From Thermohalobaculum sp039187815 (lineage in GTDB: Bacteria > Pseudomonadota > Alphaproteobacteria > Rhodobacterales > Rhodobacteraceae): a stretch of DNA of 64,000 nt. The notes under the pieces were generated by a model, which did not search any database, was not told the DNA's origin, and saw only the letters and a program-made list of their open reading frames with translations. Shown piece after piece: positions 17,684 to 28,166 of the stretch. The stretch lies in assembly GCA_039187815.1 (NCBI GenBank), contig JBCCZI010000008.1, positions 1 through 64,000 of the forward strand, written 5' to 3'. Position numbers and translations under genes: made by a program. How positions within the stretch are numbered: the first letter of the stretch is position 1; each line of letters begins with the position of its first letter.

Positions 17684-18478
17684 ATGCACGATCTCGGTCT
17701 GGCCTGCATGCTCGCGCTCGAGACGCCGGTCACGCTCGACCTGTTCGCGCTGCGGCGCGGTGTCGCGCAGGTGGCCCCGCGATCCAGCCTGCAGATCGAG
17801 CGCCGCCGCACGCCTCCGGGCGAGAGCGCGCTGTTCGTGGAGTTCGACGGCCAACCCTTTATCGTCTATGCGACCGCCGACCGGCTGCCGGAGGCCGAGT
17901 ACACCGAGGCGGTCGCCGGCAATCTGTTCTGGCCCGAGGCGGGCGATGCCATGGCGCGCCACACAGGCACCGTGACCATCGTCGGCGCCTTGCGCGAGCG
18001 GGCCCACGGCATGGTGCGCGCGCAGGCGATCGCGCTGACCCGGCTGTCCGCAGCGGTGGCCGCAGCGACGCCCACCGCGGGCGTGCATTGGGTGGGGACC
18101 AAGGCGATGGCCTCTCCCGGCCGGCTGCGGCGCGCGGCGAGTGAGCTGACCGACCATCTCTGGCCGGTCGATCTCTGGCTCGGCTATGTCTTCTTTGGCA
18201 CCGACCGGCCGGGCGAGCAGATGGTAATTGGCGTGCAGACCGTCGGCGCGCACGACTTCCTGGGCTATGAGATCGAGGTGCCGCCCTTCCCCGTCGTCGA
18301 GAAGATCGAGCCGATCCGCATCCTGTTCGGCGCCGTGGGCTATCTGCTCAGCCATGGCGGCGGCATCGGCGACGGGCGGCTGGTCGAGGTGAAGGGCGAG
18401 CGCCTCAGCCGCTGGGCGTTGCATATGGGCGCCGAAGACCGCCCCGGCCTCGCGCAGATGACGGTGGTCGAGAGCTAG
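17684..18478 (+). CDS. DUF4261-domain protein
   Basis: 264 residues, function unknown. The core pattern (LFALRRGVAQVAPRSSLQIE, GVHWVGTKAMASP, LWPVDLWLGYVFFG, TVGAHDFLGYEIEVP, GRLVEVKGERLSRWAL) matches DUF4261 proteins, which are cytoplasmic and unassigned. The start at 17684 has GAGGTGG three bases upstream; the frame extends back to 17222 but overlaps the ATPase gene and lacks family character. The last four bases overlap the end of the convergent DUF1285 gene. Confidence 0.78.
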   Translation: MHDLGLACMLALETPVTLDLFALRRGVAQVAPRSSLQIERRRTPPGESALFVEFDGQPFIVYATADRLPEAEYTEAVAGNLFWPEAGDAMARHTGTVTIVGALRERAHGMVRAQAIALTRLSAAVAAATPTAGVHWVGTKAMASPGRLRRAASELTDHLWPVDLWLGYVFFGTDRPGEQMVIGVQTVGAHDFLGYEIEVPPFPVVEKIEPIRILFGAVGYLLSHGGGIGDGRLVEVKGERLSRWALHMGAEDRPGLAQMTVVES

Positions 18479-19116
18479 CCTTCGAGTTCGGCCGACGGGA
18501 TAATCGGGAAGAACACGCCGCCCGAGCGCAGGCCGAACCAGGCGACCTCGTCCACCGCGTCGTGCTCACCGATCTCGACGAGGCGGTAGTAGCTCTTGCG
18601 GTCAATCAGCGCCTCGAGCCCGCGGCGTACATGTACGTAAGGCGACGGCTCTCCGGTCTCGGGATCGCGCACGACGCGGATCGGGTTCTCGGGCCCCGCC
18701 TCGGTCTCGTCCTCCACATTGGTGGTGAACACGATCCGCTGGTCCGGCCCCTCCGCCTCGACCCGGAAATCGACGGCGACAAAGGGCGCATCCTCGACCG
18801 TGATCCCGATCTTCTCGACCGGGGTGACCAGATAATACCGCCCCTCTTCGAGCTTGAGCACCGAGGCGAACAGCTTCACCAGCTCGACCCGCCCGATCGG
18901 GGTGCCGAGATACCACCACAGCCCGTTGCGCCCGATCCGGATGTCCAAATCGCCGCAATAGGGTGGGTTCCACAAGTGAACGGGCGGCGGGCCCTTGCCG
19001 GCCTTGGCCGCCTGCTTGACGGCGCGGGCGAGGTCGTCAGCGCGCCCGGGGTCAGCCTCGGGCCCGTGGCCATGGCCGTTGCTGCTCCCGTTCACGGGTT
19101 TCTGAGCGCGAACCAT
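18475..19116 (-). CDS. DUF1285-domain protein
   Basis: 213 residues, function unknown. After a polar start, the DUF1285 domain runs from HLWNPPYCGDLDIRIGRNG and WYLGTPIGR to SYYRLVEIGEHDAVDE and FGLRSGGVFFPI. The gene is divergent from the moxR operon with an 81-base spacer, a pairing I have seen repeatedly in Rhodobacterales. The frame on this strand runs back to 20496, but that part is the shadow of moxR; the ATG at 19116 is the first plausible start. Confidence 0.85.
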   Translation of the reverse strand: MVRAQKPVNGSSNGHGHGPEADPGRADDLARAVKQAAKAGKGPPPVHLWNPPYCGDLDIRIGRNGLWWYLGTPIGRVELVKLFASVLKLEEGRYYLVTPVEKIGITVEDAPFVAVDFRVEAEGPDQRIVFTTNVEDETEAGPENPIRVVRDPETGEPSPYVHVRRGLEALIDRKSYYRLVEIGEHDAVDEVAWFGLRSGGVFFPIIPSAELEG

Positions 19117-19197
19117 CCCAACCCCCTGTTGTCTTTGCCGTGACACGCATACCTTAGTAGGAGCGAGACAGTCACCGAAAGCCCGGAGAGCGCCCTG

Positions 19198-20211
<1,014 letters not shown>

Positions 20212-20308
20212 GGCTGACGGCTGTGCCGCGGACCGGCGGATTATCCCGGCCTGCGGCTCTCCGGACCGATGGGCTTTGCCCGGCGCGCACCGAGAGGAGC
20301 CGCACGCC

Positions 20309-20851
20309 ATGAGCCTCGCGGCATCCCTGGCGCTCGCCGCTGCGGCGGCGGTGGCCCCTGCCCCGGCACCGGGCGAGGCCGGTCTGCTCGGCCTCTTTGG
20401 TGCGGCCTGTCTGGCCGCGCTGCCAGATTTCCAACAGAGCCCTGCGGCGCTCGAGGCGGGTGGCTTGCGGCCCGGACCGGTGCTCGCCAGCGGCACACAG
20501 ACCTTTGCCTCGGCCGACCGCGTCTATGTCGCAATGGTCGATCACGATGTCCGCCGCGGTGCCGTGACCGCCGATATCTGCACGATCGGGGTGCTCGGCC
20601 CCGGCGCGCCCGCCTTCACAGACATCGAGACGGGGCTGAACGCCGCCGCCCGACGCCTCGCCAGCACGCCGCCGGCCCAGGAGTGCATCGGCGAGACTGC
20701 GCGCGTCGGCACCTGCCTGTGGTACTGGGAGAGCGCCGAGGGCTGCGCCGGCCTACAGGCGCAGATTGCGCAAGACCGGGTGGTCGGCCTGATGGCGGTC
20801 GCCACCGCGACCCGCCAGGAGCCCCAGACCTGTCGCGAGGCCATACGATGA
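20309..20851 (+). CDS. Small exported protein inserted in the MoxR/DUF58 operon
   Basis: 180 residues, no family recognised. An Ala-rich signal peptide (MSLAASLALAAAAAVAPAPA) predicts export. The mature part carries several Cys (FGAACLAALP, ADICTIGV, QECIGETA, GTCLWYWES, EGCAGL, QTCREA), suggesting disulfides in the periplasm. Its stop overlaps the DUF58 start (ATGA), so it is translated as part of the operon. The start is at 20309, with AGAGG just upstream. MoxR is usually followed directly by DUF58, so this extra gene is a lineage-specific addition or a fast-evolving partner. Confidence 0.7.
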   Translation: MSLAASLALAAAAAVAPAPAPGEAGLLGLFGAACLAALPDFQQSPAALEAGGLRPGPVLASGTQTFASADRVYVAMVDHDVRRGAVTADICTIGVLGPGAPAFTDIETGLNAAARRLASTPPAQECIGETARVGTCLWYWESAEGCAGLQAQIAQDRVVGLMAVATATRQEPQTCREAIR

Positions 20852-21738
20852 GCGCTGCGAACCGCCCTGGGGACCGCGCCGCCTGGCTGCGCCGCGATGC
20901 CGAGAAGATCTCGGGCTCGCTGCCGCCTTTGTTGGTCGAGGCCGAGCAACTGGCCCGCTCGCTGATGCCCGGCGTCCATGGCCGCCGCCGCCCCGGCCCG
21001 GGCGAGACGTTCTGGCAATATCGCCCCGCCCATCCCGGGGACACGCTGGCCCAGATCGACTGGCGCCGCTCGGGCCGCTCGGACCGGCTGTTCATCCGCC
21101 AGATGGAGTGGGAGGCCGCCGAGACGGTGCTCATCTGGGCCGACCGCTCGGCCGCGATGGAGTTCCAAGCCGCCGCGCCCCGCAGCAAGGCCGAGCGCGC
21201 CGCGCTGTTGTCGCTCGCCCTCGGCGTGCTGCTGGCGCGGGGCGACGAACGCTTTGGTCTGCTCGGGACCGAAGCGGAACCGCCCGCTACCGGACAGACC
21301 CAGCTGCTGCGCATGGCCTCGATCCTGACGACGGCGCCCGAGACCCGGCTCGACCACGCACCTGTGCCGCAGATCCACCTGCCCCGGGTCTCCCGCGTCG
21401 TCTATCTGTCGGACTTCCTCGGACCCGAGGAGACGATCTTCCCCGCCTTTGCGAGCGCCTCGGGCCGGGGCATCGGCGGCGTGATCCTCCAGATCCTCGA
21501 CCCGGCCGAAGAGGAGTTCCCCTTTGCTGGGCGCACCCGGTTCGAGAGCATGACCCGCACGGTCCGCTATGACGCGGAACAGGCCTCGAGCCTACGACAG
21601 GCCTATATCCGCCGCCTCGCCGCCCGGCGCGAACAGCTCGCCCGGGCCGGGCGCGGCTGGCAGTTCATCACCCACAGCACAGATGAGAGCCCGCGCCGCG
21701 CGCTGCTCGCTCTCTACCGTGCGCTCGGAGGCGCTTGA
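20848..21738 (+). CDS. DUF58-domain protein
   Basis: 296 residues. The DUF58 signature is clear: GRRRPGPGETFWQYRPAHPGD, IDWRRSGRSDRLFIRQMEWE and VLIWADRSAAMEF, the last in the position of a degenerate MIDAS metal site. DUF58 proteins partner with MoxR ATPases. The ATG overlaps the previous stop; the frame continuing upstream to 20269 is out of context. The next gene starts within this stop codon, so the operon is tightly coupled. Confidence 0.9.
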   Translation: MSAANRPGDRAAWLRRDAEKISGSLPPLLVEAEQLARSLMPGVHGRRRPGPGETFWQYRPAHPGDTLAQIDWRRSGRSDRLFIRQMEWEAAETVLIWADRSAAMEFQAAAPRSKAERAALLSLALGVLLARGDERFGLLGTEAEPPATGQTQLLRMASILTTAPETRLDHAPVPQIHLPRVSRVVYLSDFLGPEETIFPAFASASGRGIGGVILQILDPAEEEFPFAGRTRFESMTRTVRYDAEQASSLRQAYIRRLAARREQLARAGRGWQFITHSTDESPRRALLALYRALGGA

Positions 21739-24602
21739 TGCTCGGTCTCGGTTCCATTGCGTTTCTCAACCCGTGGGTGCTGGCAGGGCTGGTGGCGCTG
21801 CCGATCCTGTGGTGGCTGCTGCGCGCCATCCCACCGACGCCGCGGCGCCAGGCCTTTGCCGCGGTGCGCCTGCTGCTCGGTCTCGAGGACCGCGAGCGCG
21901 AGGCGGACAAGACCCCGCTCTGGCTGTTGCTGCTGAGGATCACAGCGCTGGCCGCCGCGTTCATCGGGTTTGCGCAGCCGGTGCTGAACCCGGCCTCGCG
22001 GGTGATCGACGGGCGCGACGGGCCGCTGCTGTTGGTGATGGACCAGGGCTGGGCCTCGGCGCCCGATTGGGAGGCGCGCCGCGCCGCCGCCGTCAGCGCC
22101 ATCGACGAGGCGCGCGAGGCCGACCGCCCGGTGATGTTCTGGCCGCTCGGGGATTTGGCGCTGGGCGGGCCGTTGCCGCCGGTGGCCTCGTCCGAGGCGG
22201 TGCGCCCGGCGCTCGCCGGTCTCGAGCCCGCGAGCTGGGCCCCCGACCGGACCCGCCTGGCCACAGCGCTCGCGGATGGCGAGATCCCGGTGCCAGGCCA
22301 GACGATCTGGTTCCATGACGGCTTGGACCACGATGGGGAGACCAGCAGGCTGGCCGAGGCCTTGGCAGCGGCCGGCCCCCTGCGCCTCATCGGTCCGGCC
22401 GATTCGGTACATGCTGTGGTGCCGCCGCGGCTTGACGAAGGCCGGCTGGCCGTCGGCGTGCGCCGGGTGCCCGGAGAGCCGGAGACCGTGGGCGTTGCCG
22501 CGATCGCCGAGGCACCCACCGGGGCCGAGCGCCGGATCGCCGTGGCGGACGCGGTCTTTGAGGCCGAGGCCGGTGCCGCGGACGCCGTTTTCGACCTGCC
22601 ACCCGAAATCCTGCGCGAGGTCACCCGTGTCATCGTCACTGAGAGGCCGAGTGCAGGCGGTGCGGCGCTGGCCACTGGTGCCATCCGCCGCGTGCCCGTC
22701 GGCGTGGTCGATCCGGGCCGCGATGCGGCGGTGGTCTCGCTGACCTCGGCCAGCCACTATTTGCGCAAAGCCCTGCTGCCCTTTGCCGATGTGCGCGAGG
22801 GCACGTTGACGGAGATGCTCGATGCCGAGCCCGCCGCCCTGGTCCTGGCCGATTACGGCGCGATTGGCGAGGCGGACCGGGCGCGGCTGACCACCTGGAT
22901 CGAGGAGGAGGGCGGGCTGCTGATCCGCTTTGCCGGCCCGCGGCTTGCGGCCTCGATCAGCGACCGGATGGGCACCGGCGCCGTGGTGGCGGAGGAGGAT
23001 GCCCTGCTGCCCGTGCGCCTCCGCCGGGGCGGGCGCGTCCTAGGCGGCGCTCTGGCCTGGACGACACCGCGGCGCTTTGGGCCCTTCGACCCCGAAGGCG
23101 TGTTCCGCCGGCTCGAGGCCAAGGCCGAGGTCGAAGTGCGCACCCAGGTTCTGGCCGAACCCTCGCCAGAGCTCGCACGCCGGGTTTGGGCCAGCCTCGA
23201 CGACGGCACGCCGCTGGTCACGGCCAAGACGCTCGGCAGCGGCCATGTGGTGCTGTTCCACGTAACGGCGGATGCCGAGTGGTCCTCACTGCCGATCTCT
23301 GGGCTGTTTGTCGAGATGCTGGGGCGGTTGCTGGCCTTGGCCCCGGGCCATGCGCCCGCAGCCCCCGAGGACGGCGCGCTGGCCGACACGCTGTGGCGCG
23401 CCGATTTGACCATCGGGCCGCGCGGCGTGCCCGCTCAGCCGAGCGGCGCCTCGGACACCGTCGCAGGCGAGCTGTTGGCCGATCTGCGCGCAGGGCCCGG
23501 CATTCCGCCCGGTCTCTATGCCCGGGCCGACCGGGGCGAGCGCCGTGCCGGCGAGCCGACGGAATTGGTCATCAGCCTGTTCCGCGAGGATGACGCGCTG
23601 GCTGCGTCGCCGCCGCCGCCCTCCGGCACCGTGGTCGAGACCTTGGGCGGCACCGAGCCTGTACGCTTCGCCGCCGCCTTCCTGACCCTGGCGCTTCTGC
23701 TGGCGCTGGCCGATGTGATCGGCACGCTTTGGGTCACGGGGCGCTTGTCGGGCGGCCTCGGGCGCCATACAGCGCGCGGCACGGCCGTGGGCGTGCTGTT
23801 GCTGGCCGCGGCGATGGCGCCGGGCGAGGCGCGGGCCCAGGCCGTCTCCCCCACCGATCGCGCGGCCGTCGAGGCGACCGCCGAGACCACGCTCGGCTTT
23901 GTTCGCACCGGGGATCAGCGGATCGACCGGATCTCGGCCCGCGCGCTGTTCGGCCTCGGATTCACGCTGACCCAGCGCACAGCGGTCGAGCCCGGGCCTC
24001 CGGTGGGCGTCGATCCCGAGACCGATGAGCTCGGCTTCTTCGCAGTGCTCTACTGGCCCCTCACCAACGACACGGTTCCGAGCCCGACGGCGCTGTCGAA
24101 CCTGTCGGACTATATCGACGGCGGAGGCATGCTGCTGATCGACACGCAGAACGGCGCCTCGGGCTTCGGCGCAGCCTCGGCGGCGCAGATGCGCGCCATC
24201 GCCCGGGCGCTGAACCTGCCGCCGCTCGCCCCCGTCGACCAGGACCATGTGCTGAGCCGGGCCTTCTACCTGCTCGACCGCTTCCCCGGGCGCTGGCGTG
24301 GGGGCCGCGTCTGGGCCGAGGCCGCCCCCGCCCGCGATCCGGTCGAGAGCCAGGCCGACATCCCGCAGTTCGACCGCATCGACGACAACGTCTCGCCGGT
24401 CATCGTCGGCTCGGCCGATTGGGCCGCCGCCTGGGCCATGGACACCCGCGGCAACTTCATGTTCCCGATTGGCCGAGCCGGAGACCGCCAGCGCGAGATG
24501 GCCCTGCGCTTTGGCGTCAACCTTGTGCTCTATGCCCTGACCGGAAACTACAAATCCGACCAGGTCCACGCGCCTGAAGTGCTGCGGCGCCTGGGGCAGT
24601 GA
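21738..24602 (+). CDS. BatA-like membrane protein with C-terminal DUF4159 domain
   Basis: 954 residues. The N-terminus (FLNPWVLAGLVALPILWWLL, then RRQAFAAVRLLLGLED) is the BatA-type two-helix membrane anchor. The central part has a von Willebrand A-like arrangement and a glutamine-amidotransferase-like fold. A transmembrane helix near residues 640-660 precedes an Ala-rich segment, and the last about 220 residues are DUF4159 (GFFAVLYWPLTNDTVPSPTA, DYIDGGGMLLIDTQNG). It is the large envelope component of the MoxR operon. The ATG at 21738 overlaps the previous TGA; a TTG one codon earlier is possible. Confidence 0.88.
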   Translation: MLGLGSIAFLNPWVLAGLVALPILWWLLRAIPPTPRRQAFAAVRLLLGLEDREREADKTPLWLLLLRITALAAAFIGFAQPVLNPASRVIDGRDGPLLLVMDQGWASAPDWEARRAAAVSAIDEAREADRPVMFWPLGDLALGGPLPPVASSEAVRPALAGLEPASWAPDRTRLATALADGEIPVPGQTIWFHDGLDHDGETSRLAEALAAAGPLRLIGPADSVHAVVPPRLDEGRLAVGVRRVPGEPETVGVAAIAEAPTGAERRIAVADAVFEAEAGAADAVFDLPPEILREVTRVIVTERPSAGGAALATGAIRRVPVGVVDPGRDAAVVSLTSASHYLRKALLPFADVREGTLTEMLDAEPAALVLADYGAIGEADRARLTTWIEEEGGLLIRFAGPRLAASISDRMGTGAVVAEEDALLPVRLRRGGRVLGGALAWTTPRRFGPFDPEGVFRRLEAKAEVEVRTQVLAEPSPELARRVWASLDDGTPLVTAKTLGSGHVVLFHVTADAEWSSLPISGLFVEMLGRLLALAPGHAPAAPEDGALADTLWRADLTIGPRGVPAQPSGASDTVAGELLADLRAGPGIPPGLYARADRGERRAGEPTELVISLFREDDALAASPPPPSGTVVETLGGTEPVRFAAAFLTLALLLALADVIGTLWVTGRLSGGLGRHTARGTAVGVLLLAAAMAPGEARAQAVSPTDRAAVEATAETTLGFVRTGDQRIDRISARALFGLGFTLTQRTAVEPGPPVGVDPETDELGFFAVLYWPLTNDTVPSPTALSNLSDYIDGGGMLLIDTQNGASGFGAASAAQMRAIARALNLPPLAPVDQDHVLSRAFYLLDRFPGRWRGGRVWAEAAPARDPVESQADIPQFDRIDDNVSPVIVGSADWAAAWAMDTRGNFMFPIGRAGDRQREMALRFGVNLVLYALTGNYKSDQVHAPEVLRRLGQ

Positions 24603-24621
24603 GCGCCGAGAGGAGATCCCG

Positions 24622-26694
24622 ATGGCCGTGACCGTCAGCTTTGCGCCGCTCGTGCCCTGGTTCGCCATCGCAGCGCTTGCGATTGCCGCGACGGGGTTGG
24701 TCGGCTTTGCCGCCTGGCGCGGGCTCGCAGGCTGGTGGCTGCGGGCGGCGGGGCTGGCCCTGCTGCTGCTCTCGCTCGCGGGACCACAGCTGCGCGAGGA
24801 GACGCGCGAGGGGCTGGAGAACGTCGCCTATCTGGTGGTGGACCGCTCGGAGAGCACGGGGCTCGAGGACCGGGCCGCCGAGATCACCGCCGCCGAGACG
24901 GCGTTGACCGATGCGATCCGCGGGCTCGGCACCGCAGAGGCGCCGCTCCGGCTCGAGGTGGTGGAGGTCGGCGAAGACGATGGCTCGAACAACGGCACGC
25001 GGCTGCTGACTGCGCTCGATGAGGCCCAGGCCCGCACGGCGCCCGAGCAGATCGCCGGCGCCATTCTACTGACCGACGGCCAGATCCATGATCCCGATCG
25101 GCTCAGCGCCTTCCCCGCGCCGGTGCATGCGCTGATCGCGGGGCGCGAGGACGGCTTCGACCTGGCGCTCGAGCTCGACACGGCGCCGGGCTTTGGCATT
25201 GTCGGCGGGCTCGTGCGCTTTGCCGTGACCGCGCGGGCGCTCGGGTCCTCGCCGGTGCCGCTTGGGCGTCAGGTGCCGGCGCTGCTCTCGATCGATGGCG
25301 GCCCGGCTGAGCCGATCCTGCTGGATCTGAACGCCGAGACCGAAGTGCCCGTCGAGATCACCCATGGCGGGCCGACCGTGGTCGACATCCGCGTCCCGCT
25401 GCTCGAGGGCGAGTTGACCGAGCGCAACAACCGCGTGGTGGCCGAGGTAAACGGTGTGCGCGACCGGCTGCGGGTGCTCTTGGTCTCGGGTGAGCCCCAT
25501 CCCGGCGGGCGCACCTGGCGCGATCTTCTGAAATCGGACCCGGCGGTGGACCTCATCCATTTCACCATCCTTCGCCCACCGGCGAAGCAGGACGGGACCC
25601 CGGTCTCGGAGCTCTCGCTGATCGCGTTTCCCACCCGCGAGCTGTTCCTCGAGAAGATCGACGGCTTCGACCTGATCATCTTTGACCGCTATCGTTATCG
25701 GCGGGTGCTGCAGCCCGCCTATCTGGCCAACATCGCCGAATATGTACGCAAGGGCGGCGCGGTGATGCTGGCCTCGGGCCCGGCCTTTGCCGGTGCCGAG
25801 AGCTTGGCGCGCACGCCGCTGGCCGGGGTGCTGCCCGCCTCGCCGACGCTTGAGGTGCTGGAGCAGCCCTTCCTGCCCCGGATCACCGAGCTTGGCGTGC
25901 GCCATCCGGTGACCTCGGGCCTGACCGTCGGTGGCGGCACGCCCGATTGGGGGCGCTGGCTGCGCCAGATCCTGGTGGTCGAGCGTTCGGGCCATGTGGT
26001 GCTGGACGGGGTCGACGGCAATCCGCTCCTGATCCTCGACCGGGTCGAGAAGGGCCGCGTGGCGCTGCTCGCCTCGGATCATGCCTGGCTGTGGAGCCGC
26101 GGCTATGAGGGCGGCGGCCCCCAAGCGGATCTGCTGCGGCGCACGGCCCATTGGCTGATGCGCGAACCCGAGCTCGAGGAGGAGGCGCTGTTCGCCATGG
26201 TCGAGGGCACCCGGGTGATCGTCGAGCGCCGGACGCTGGCCGAAGAGGGTCCCGATGCGGTCCTGGCCCGCCCGCCCGGCGCTGACGAGGAGCGCGAGAT
26301 CCCGCTGGCCCCGGCCGGCCCCGGCCGTTTCCGCGCGGTCATCGAGGACGCCGAAGAGGGCCTGTGGCGGTTCCGCGAGGGCGCTGTGACGGCCGTGGCC
26401 GCCGTCGGTCCGCCGGCCCCCAAGGAATACGAGGCACCGCTGGCGACCGAGACGATCTTGGCCCAGTTGGCCGAGGCGAGCGGCGGGCGCACCGGCTGGC
26501 TCAGCGACGGGATCCCGCAGGTCCGGGCCATCGCCGAGGGCCGGCGCGCCCATGGGCGCAGCTGGCTGGGGCTCGAGCGGCGGGAGGCCTTTAAGATCAC
26601 CGGCATCACGCTGACCCCGATGCTGCCGGCCTGGCTGGCAGCCTTGGCGACCGGCGTGCTGTTCCTGGCCGCGTGGCGGGTCGAGGGGCGCTGA
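24622..26694 (+). CDS. Membrane protein of the MoxR operon, glutamine amidotransferase-like
   Basis: 690 residues. Two N-terminal hydrophobic segments (about 10-50) are followed by a degenerate von Willebrand A start, YLVVDRSEST. An Ig-like region and a class I glutamine amidotransferase-like fold follow (RVLLVSGEPHPGGRTWRDLL, LIIFDRYRYRRVL, EYVRKGGAVMLASGPAF) without a visible catalytic Cys. A final hydrophobic helix lies near the C-terminus (LPAWLAALATGVLFLAAW). Last gene of the operon; GAGAGGAG precedes its start. It probably forms the periplasmic/inner membrane complex with the DUF4159 protein. Confidence 0.85.
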   Translation: MAVTVSFAPLVPWFAIAALAIAATGLVGFAAWRGLAGWWLRAAGLALLLLSLAGPQLREETREGLENVAYLVVDRSESTGLEDRAAEITAAETALTDAIRGLGTAEAPLRLEVVEVGEDDGSNNGTRLLTALDEAQARTAPEQIAGAILLTDGQIHDPDRLSAFPAPVHALIAGREDGFDLALELDTAPGFGIVGGLVRFAVTARALGSSPVPLGRQVPALLSIDGGPAEPILLDLNAETEVPVEITHGGPTVVDIRVPLLEGELTERNNRVVAEVNGVRDRLRVLLVSGEPHPGGRTWRDLLKSDPAVDLIHFTILRPPAKQDGTPVSELSLIAFPTRELFLEKIDGFDLIIFDRYRYRRVLQPAYLANIAEYVRKGGAVMLASGPAFAGAESLARTPLAGVLPASPTLEVLEQPFLPRITELGVRHPVTSGLTVGGGTPDWGRWLRQILVVERSGHVVLDGVDGNPLLILDRVEKGRVALLASDHAWLWSRGYEGGGPQADLLRRTAHWLMREPELEEEALFAMVEGTRVIVERRTLAEEGPDAVLARPPGADEEREIPLAPAGPGRFRAVIEDAEEGLWRFREGAVTAVAAVGPPAPKEYEAPLATETILAQLAEASGGRTGWLSDGIPQVRAIAEGRRAHGRSWLGLERREAFKITGITLTPMLPAWLAALATGVLFLAAWRVEGR

Positions 26695-26703
26695 GCCGCG
26701 CCC

Positions 26704-27684
26704 TCAGTCCATCCGCAACAGCACCGCACCGGCCCGGCCGCCGCTCTCGATCAGGCGATGGGCCTCGGCCGCAGAGGCGAGCGGCATCTCGGCCGCGATC
26801 CGGTGCGACAGCACCCCCGCCTCCAGCAGGCCGGTCAGGCGGGCATTCACCGCCGCCCGCTCCGTCTCGCTCAGGAGATAGATCAGCGGCATGCGCAGCG
26901 TCGTATGGCGGAACATCAGCCGCAGAAAGGGCATCACTGGCTCGGGCACTTGCGCCGAACCATAGGCTGCGATCACCCCGCCAATCGCGATGACCTTCTC
27001 GCTGACGCCGACATTGGCGCCGAACTCGCACTCGACGATCCGCTCGACCCCATGCCCGCCGGTCAATGCCAGCACTTGCTCGGCCAGGTCGGGATCACGC
27101 CGGTCGAGCGTATGCGCCGCCCCCGCCTCGCGCGCAATCGCCGCCTTCTCAGGCCCGCTGATCGTGGCGATCACCTCGGCCCCGTCGCTGGCCGCCATCT
27201 CGATGGCATAGCGCGCGACCGATCCGGCCCCGCCGGTCACCAGCACGCGCTGGCCCGCCACCGATCCATCGGCAAAGACCGCATGGACGGCCGTGACGGC
27301 GGGGATCCCGAGGCAAGCCCCCTCGGCAAAGCTCACGGGCTCTGGCAGATCCACCGCCTGGGCCGATGGCAAGGCGATGTGATCCGCCGCCGTGCCCAAC
27401 GCCCGCTGCCACTGCCCGTTCCAGATCCATACCCGGCGGCCGATCCGAGCGAGATCGACCCCCTCGCCCACGGCAACGATCTCACCCGCCCCGTCAGAAT
27501 GGGGCACGATCCGCGGAAAGCCCATGGGCCGCGAGCCCGCGCGCAGTTTCACATCCGACGGGTTGATGCCCGAGGCACGAAGTCCCACGAGCACCTCGCC
27601 AGGCGCGGGATCGGGCGTGGGCATCGCGCCGTGCTCCAGAACCTCATCCGCGGGCCCTTGCCGCTCATACCAAACCGCTTGCAT
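26704..27684 (-). CDS. NADPH:quinone oxidoreductase (zinc-independent MDR family)
   Basis: 326 residues of the medium-chain dehydrogenase/reductase superfamily. GEVLVGLRASGINPSDVKLR and PHSDGAGEIVAVGEGV mark the catalytic fold. The nucleotide-binding motif is GQRVLVTGGAGSVARYAIEMA, ending in the HRLIESGGRAGAVLLRMD tail. The zinc-binding Cys set of true alcohol dehydrogenases is missing, as in quinone reductases. The start at 27684 is preferred over 27747, which adds an unrelated basic leader. It lies 35 bases after the small methyltransferase gene on the same strand and may be co-transcribed. Substrate not determined. Confidence 0.88.
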   Translation of the reverse strand: MQAVWYERQGPADEVLEHGAMPTPDPAPGEVLVGLRASGINPSDVKLRAGSRPMGFPRIVPHSDGAGEIVAVGEGVDLARIGRRVWIWNGQWQRALGTAADHIALPSAQAVDLPEPVSFAEGACLGIPAVTAVHAVFADGSVAGQRVLVTGGAGSVARYAIEMAASDGAEVIATISGPEKAAIAREAGAAHTLDRRDPDLAEQVLALTGGHGVERIVECEFGANVGVSEKVIAIGGVIAAYGSAQVPEPVMPFLRLMFRHTTLRMPLIYLLSETERAAVNARLTGLLEAGVLSHRIAAEMPLASAAEAHRLIESGGRAGAVLLRMD

Positions 27685-27719
27685 GGATGTCCTCTCTCTG
27701 TTGATGAGGCGCCGGCGGG

Positions 27720-28166
27720 TCAGACCCAGCGGCGCACAGCGCGGCAATAGGCCTTGTAGGGCTCACCCAGTGCCGCCGTGAGGCGCGCCTCTTCGGGCCG
27801 GATGAACCGCTGCTCGAGCACCATCCAGAAGGGCGCCAACAGCACCAGCCCCGCCACGGTGCCGAGGCTGAGGCACCAGCCCGCCAAAATCCCGAGATCC
27901 GCCAGATAGATCGGGTTGCGTGAGTACTGATAGGGCCCCGCGGTGACCAGTGCCGAGGGCTCTTGATGCGGCACGATCGTTGTGCCCGCCCGGCGAAAGG
28001 CGATGGCGGACCAAATGGCCAAGCCAACCGACGCGCCGATCAGCAAAAGGCCCGGCAGCCGCAGCCAATCGCCGAGCGGCGCCCAGACCGAAGCCATGAA
28101 CCAGGCAAAGCCCATGAAGATCACCAGCCAGACGGGGGGCAGGTCGAGCCATTTGGGAACGCTCAT
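27720..28166 (-). CDS. Small membrane methyltransferase, isoprenylcysteine carboxyl methyltransferase-like
   Basis: 148 residues with four hydrophobic segments. The C-terminal signature, LVTAGPYQYSRNPIYLADLG followed by RFIRPEEARLTAALGEPYKAY, is the ICMT/PEMT-type SAM-binding motif. Such proteins methylate lipids or small hydrophobic acceptors in the inner membrane; the acceptor is unknown. The start overlaps the panC stop (ATGA). Confidence 0.88.
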   Translation of the reverse strand: MSVPKWLDLPPVWLVIFMGFAWFMASVWAPLGDWLRLPGLLLIGASVGLAIWSAIAFRRAGTTIVPHQEPSALVTAGPYQYSRNPIYLADLGILAGWCLSLGTVAGLVLLAPFWMVLEQRFIRPEEARLTAALGEPYKAYCRAVRRWV

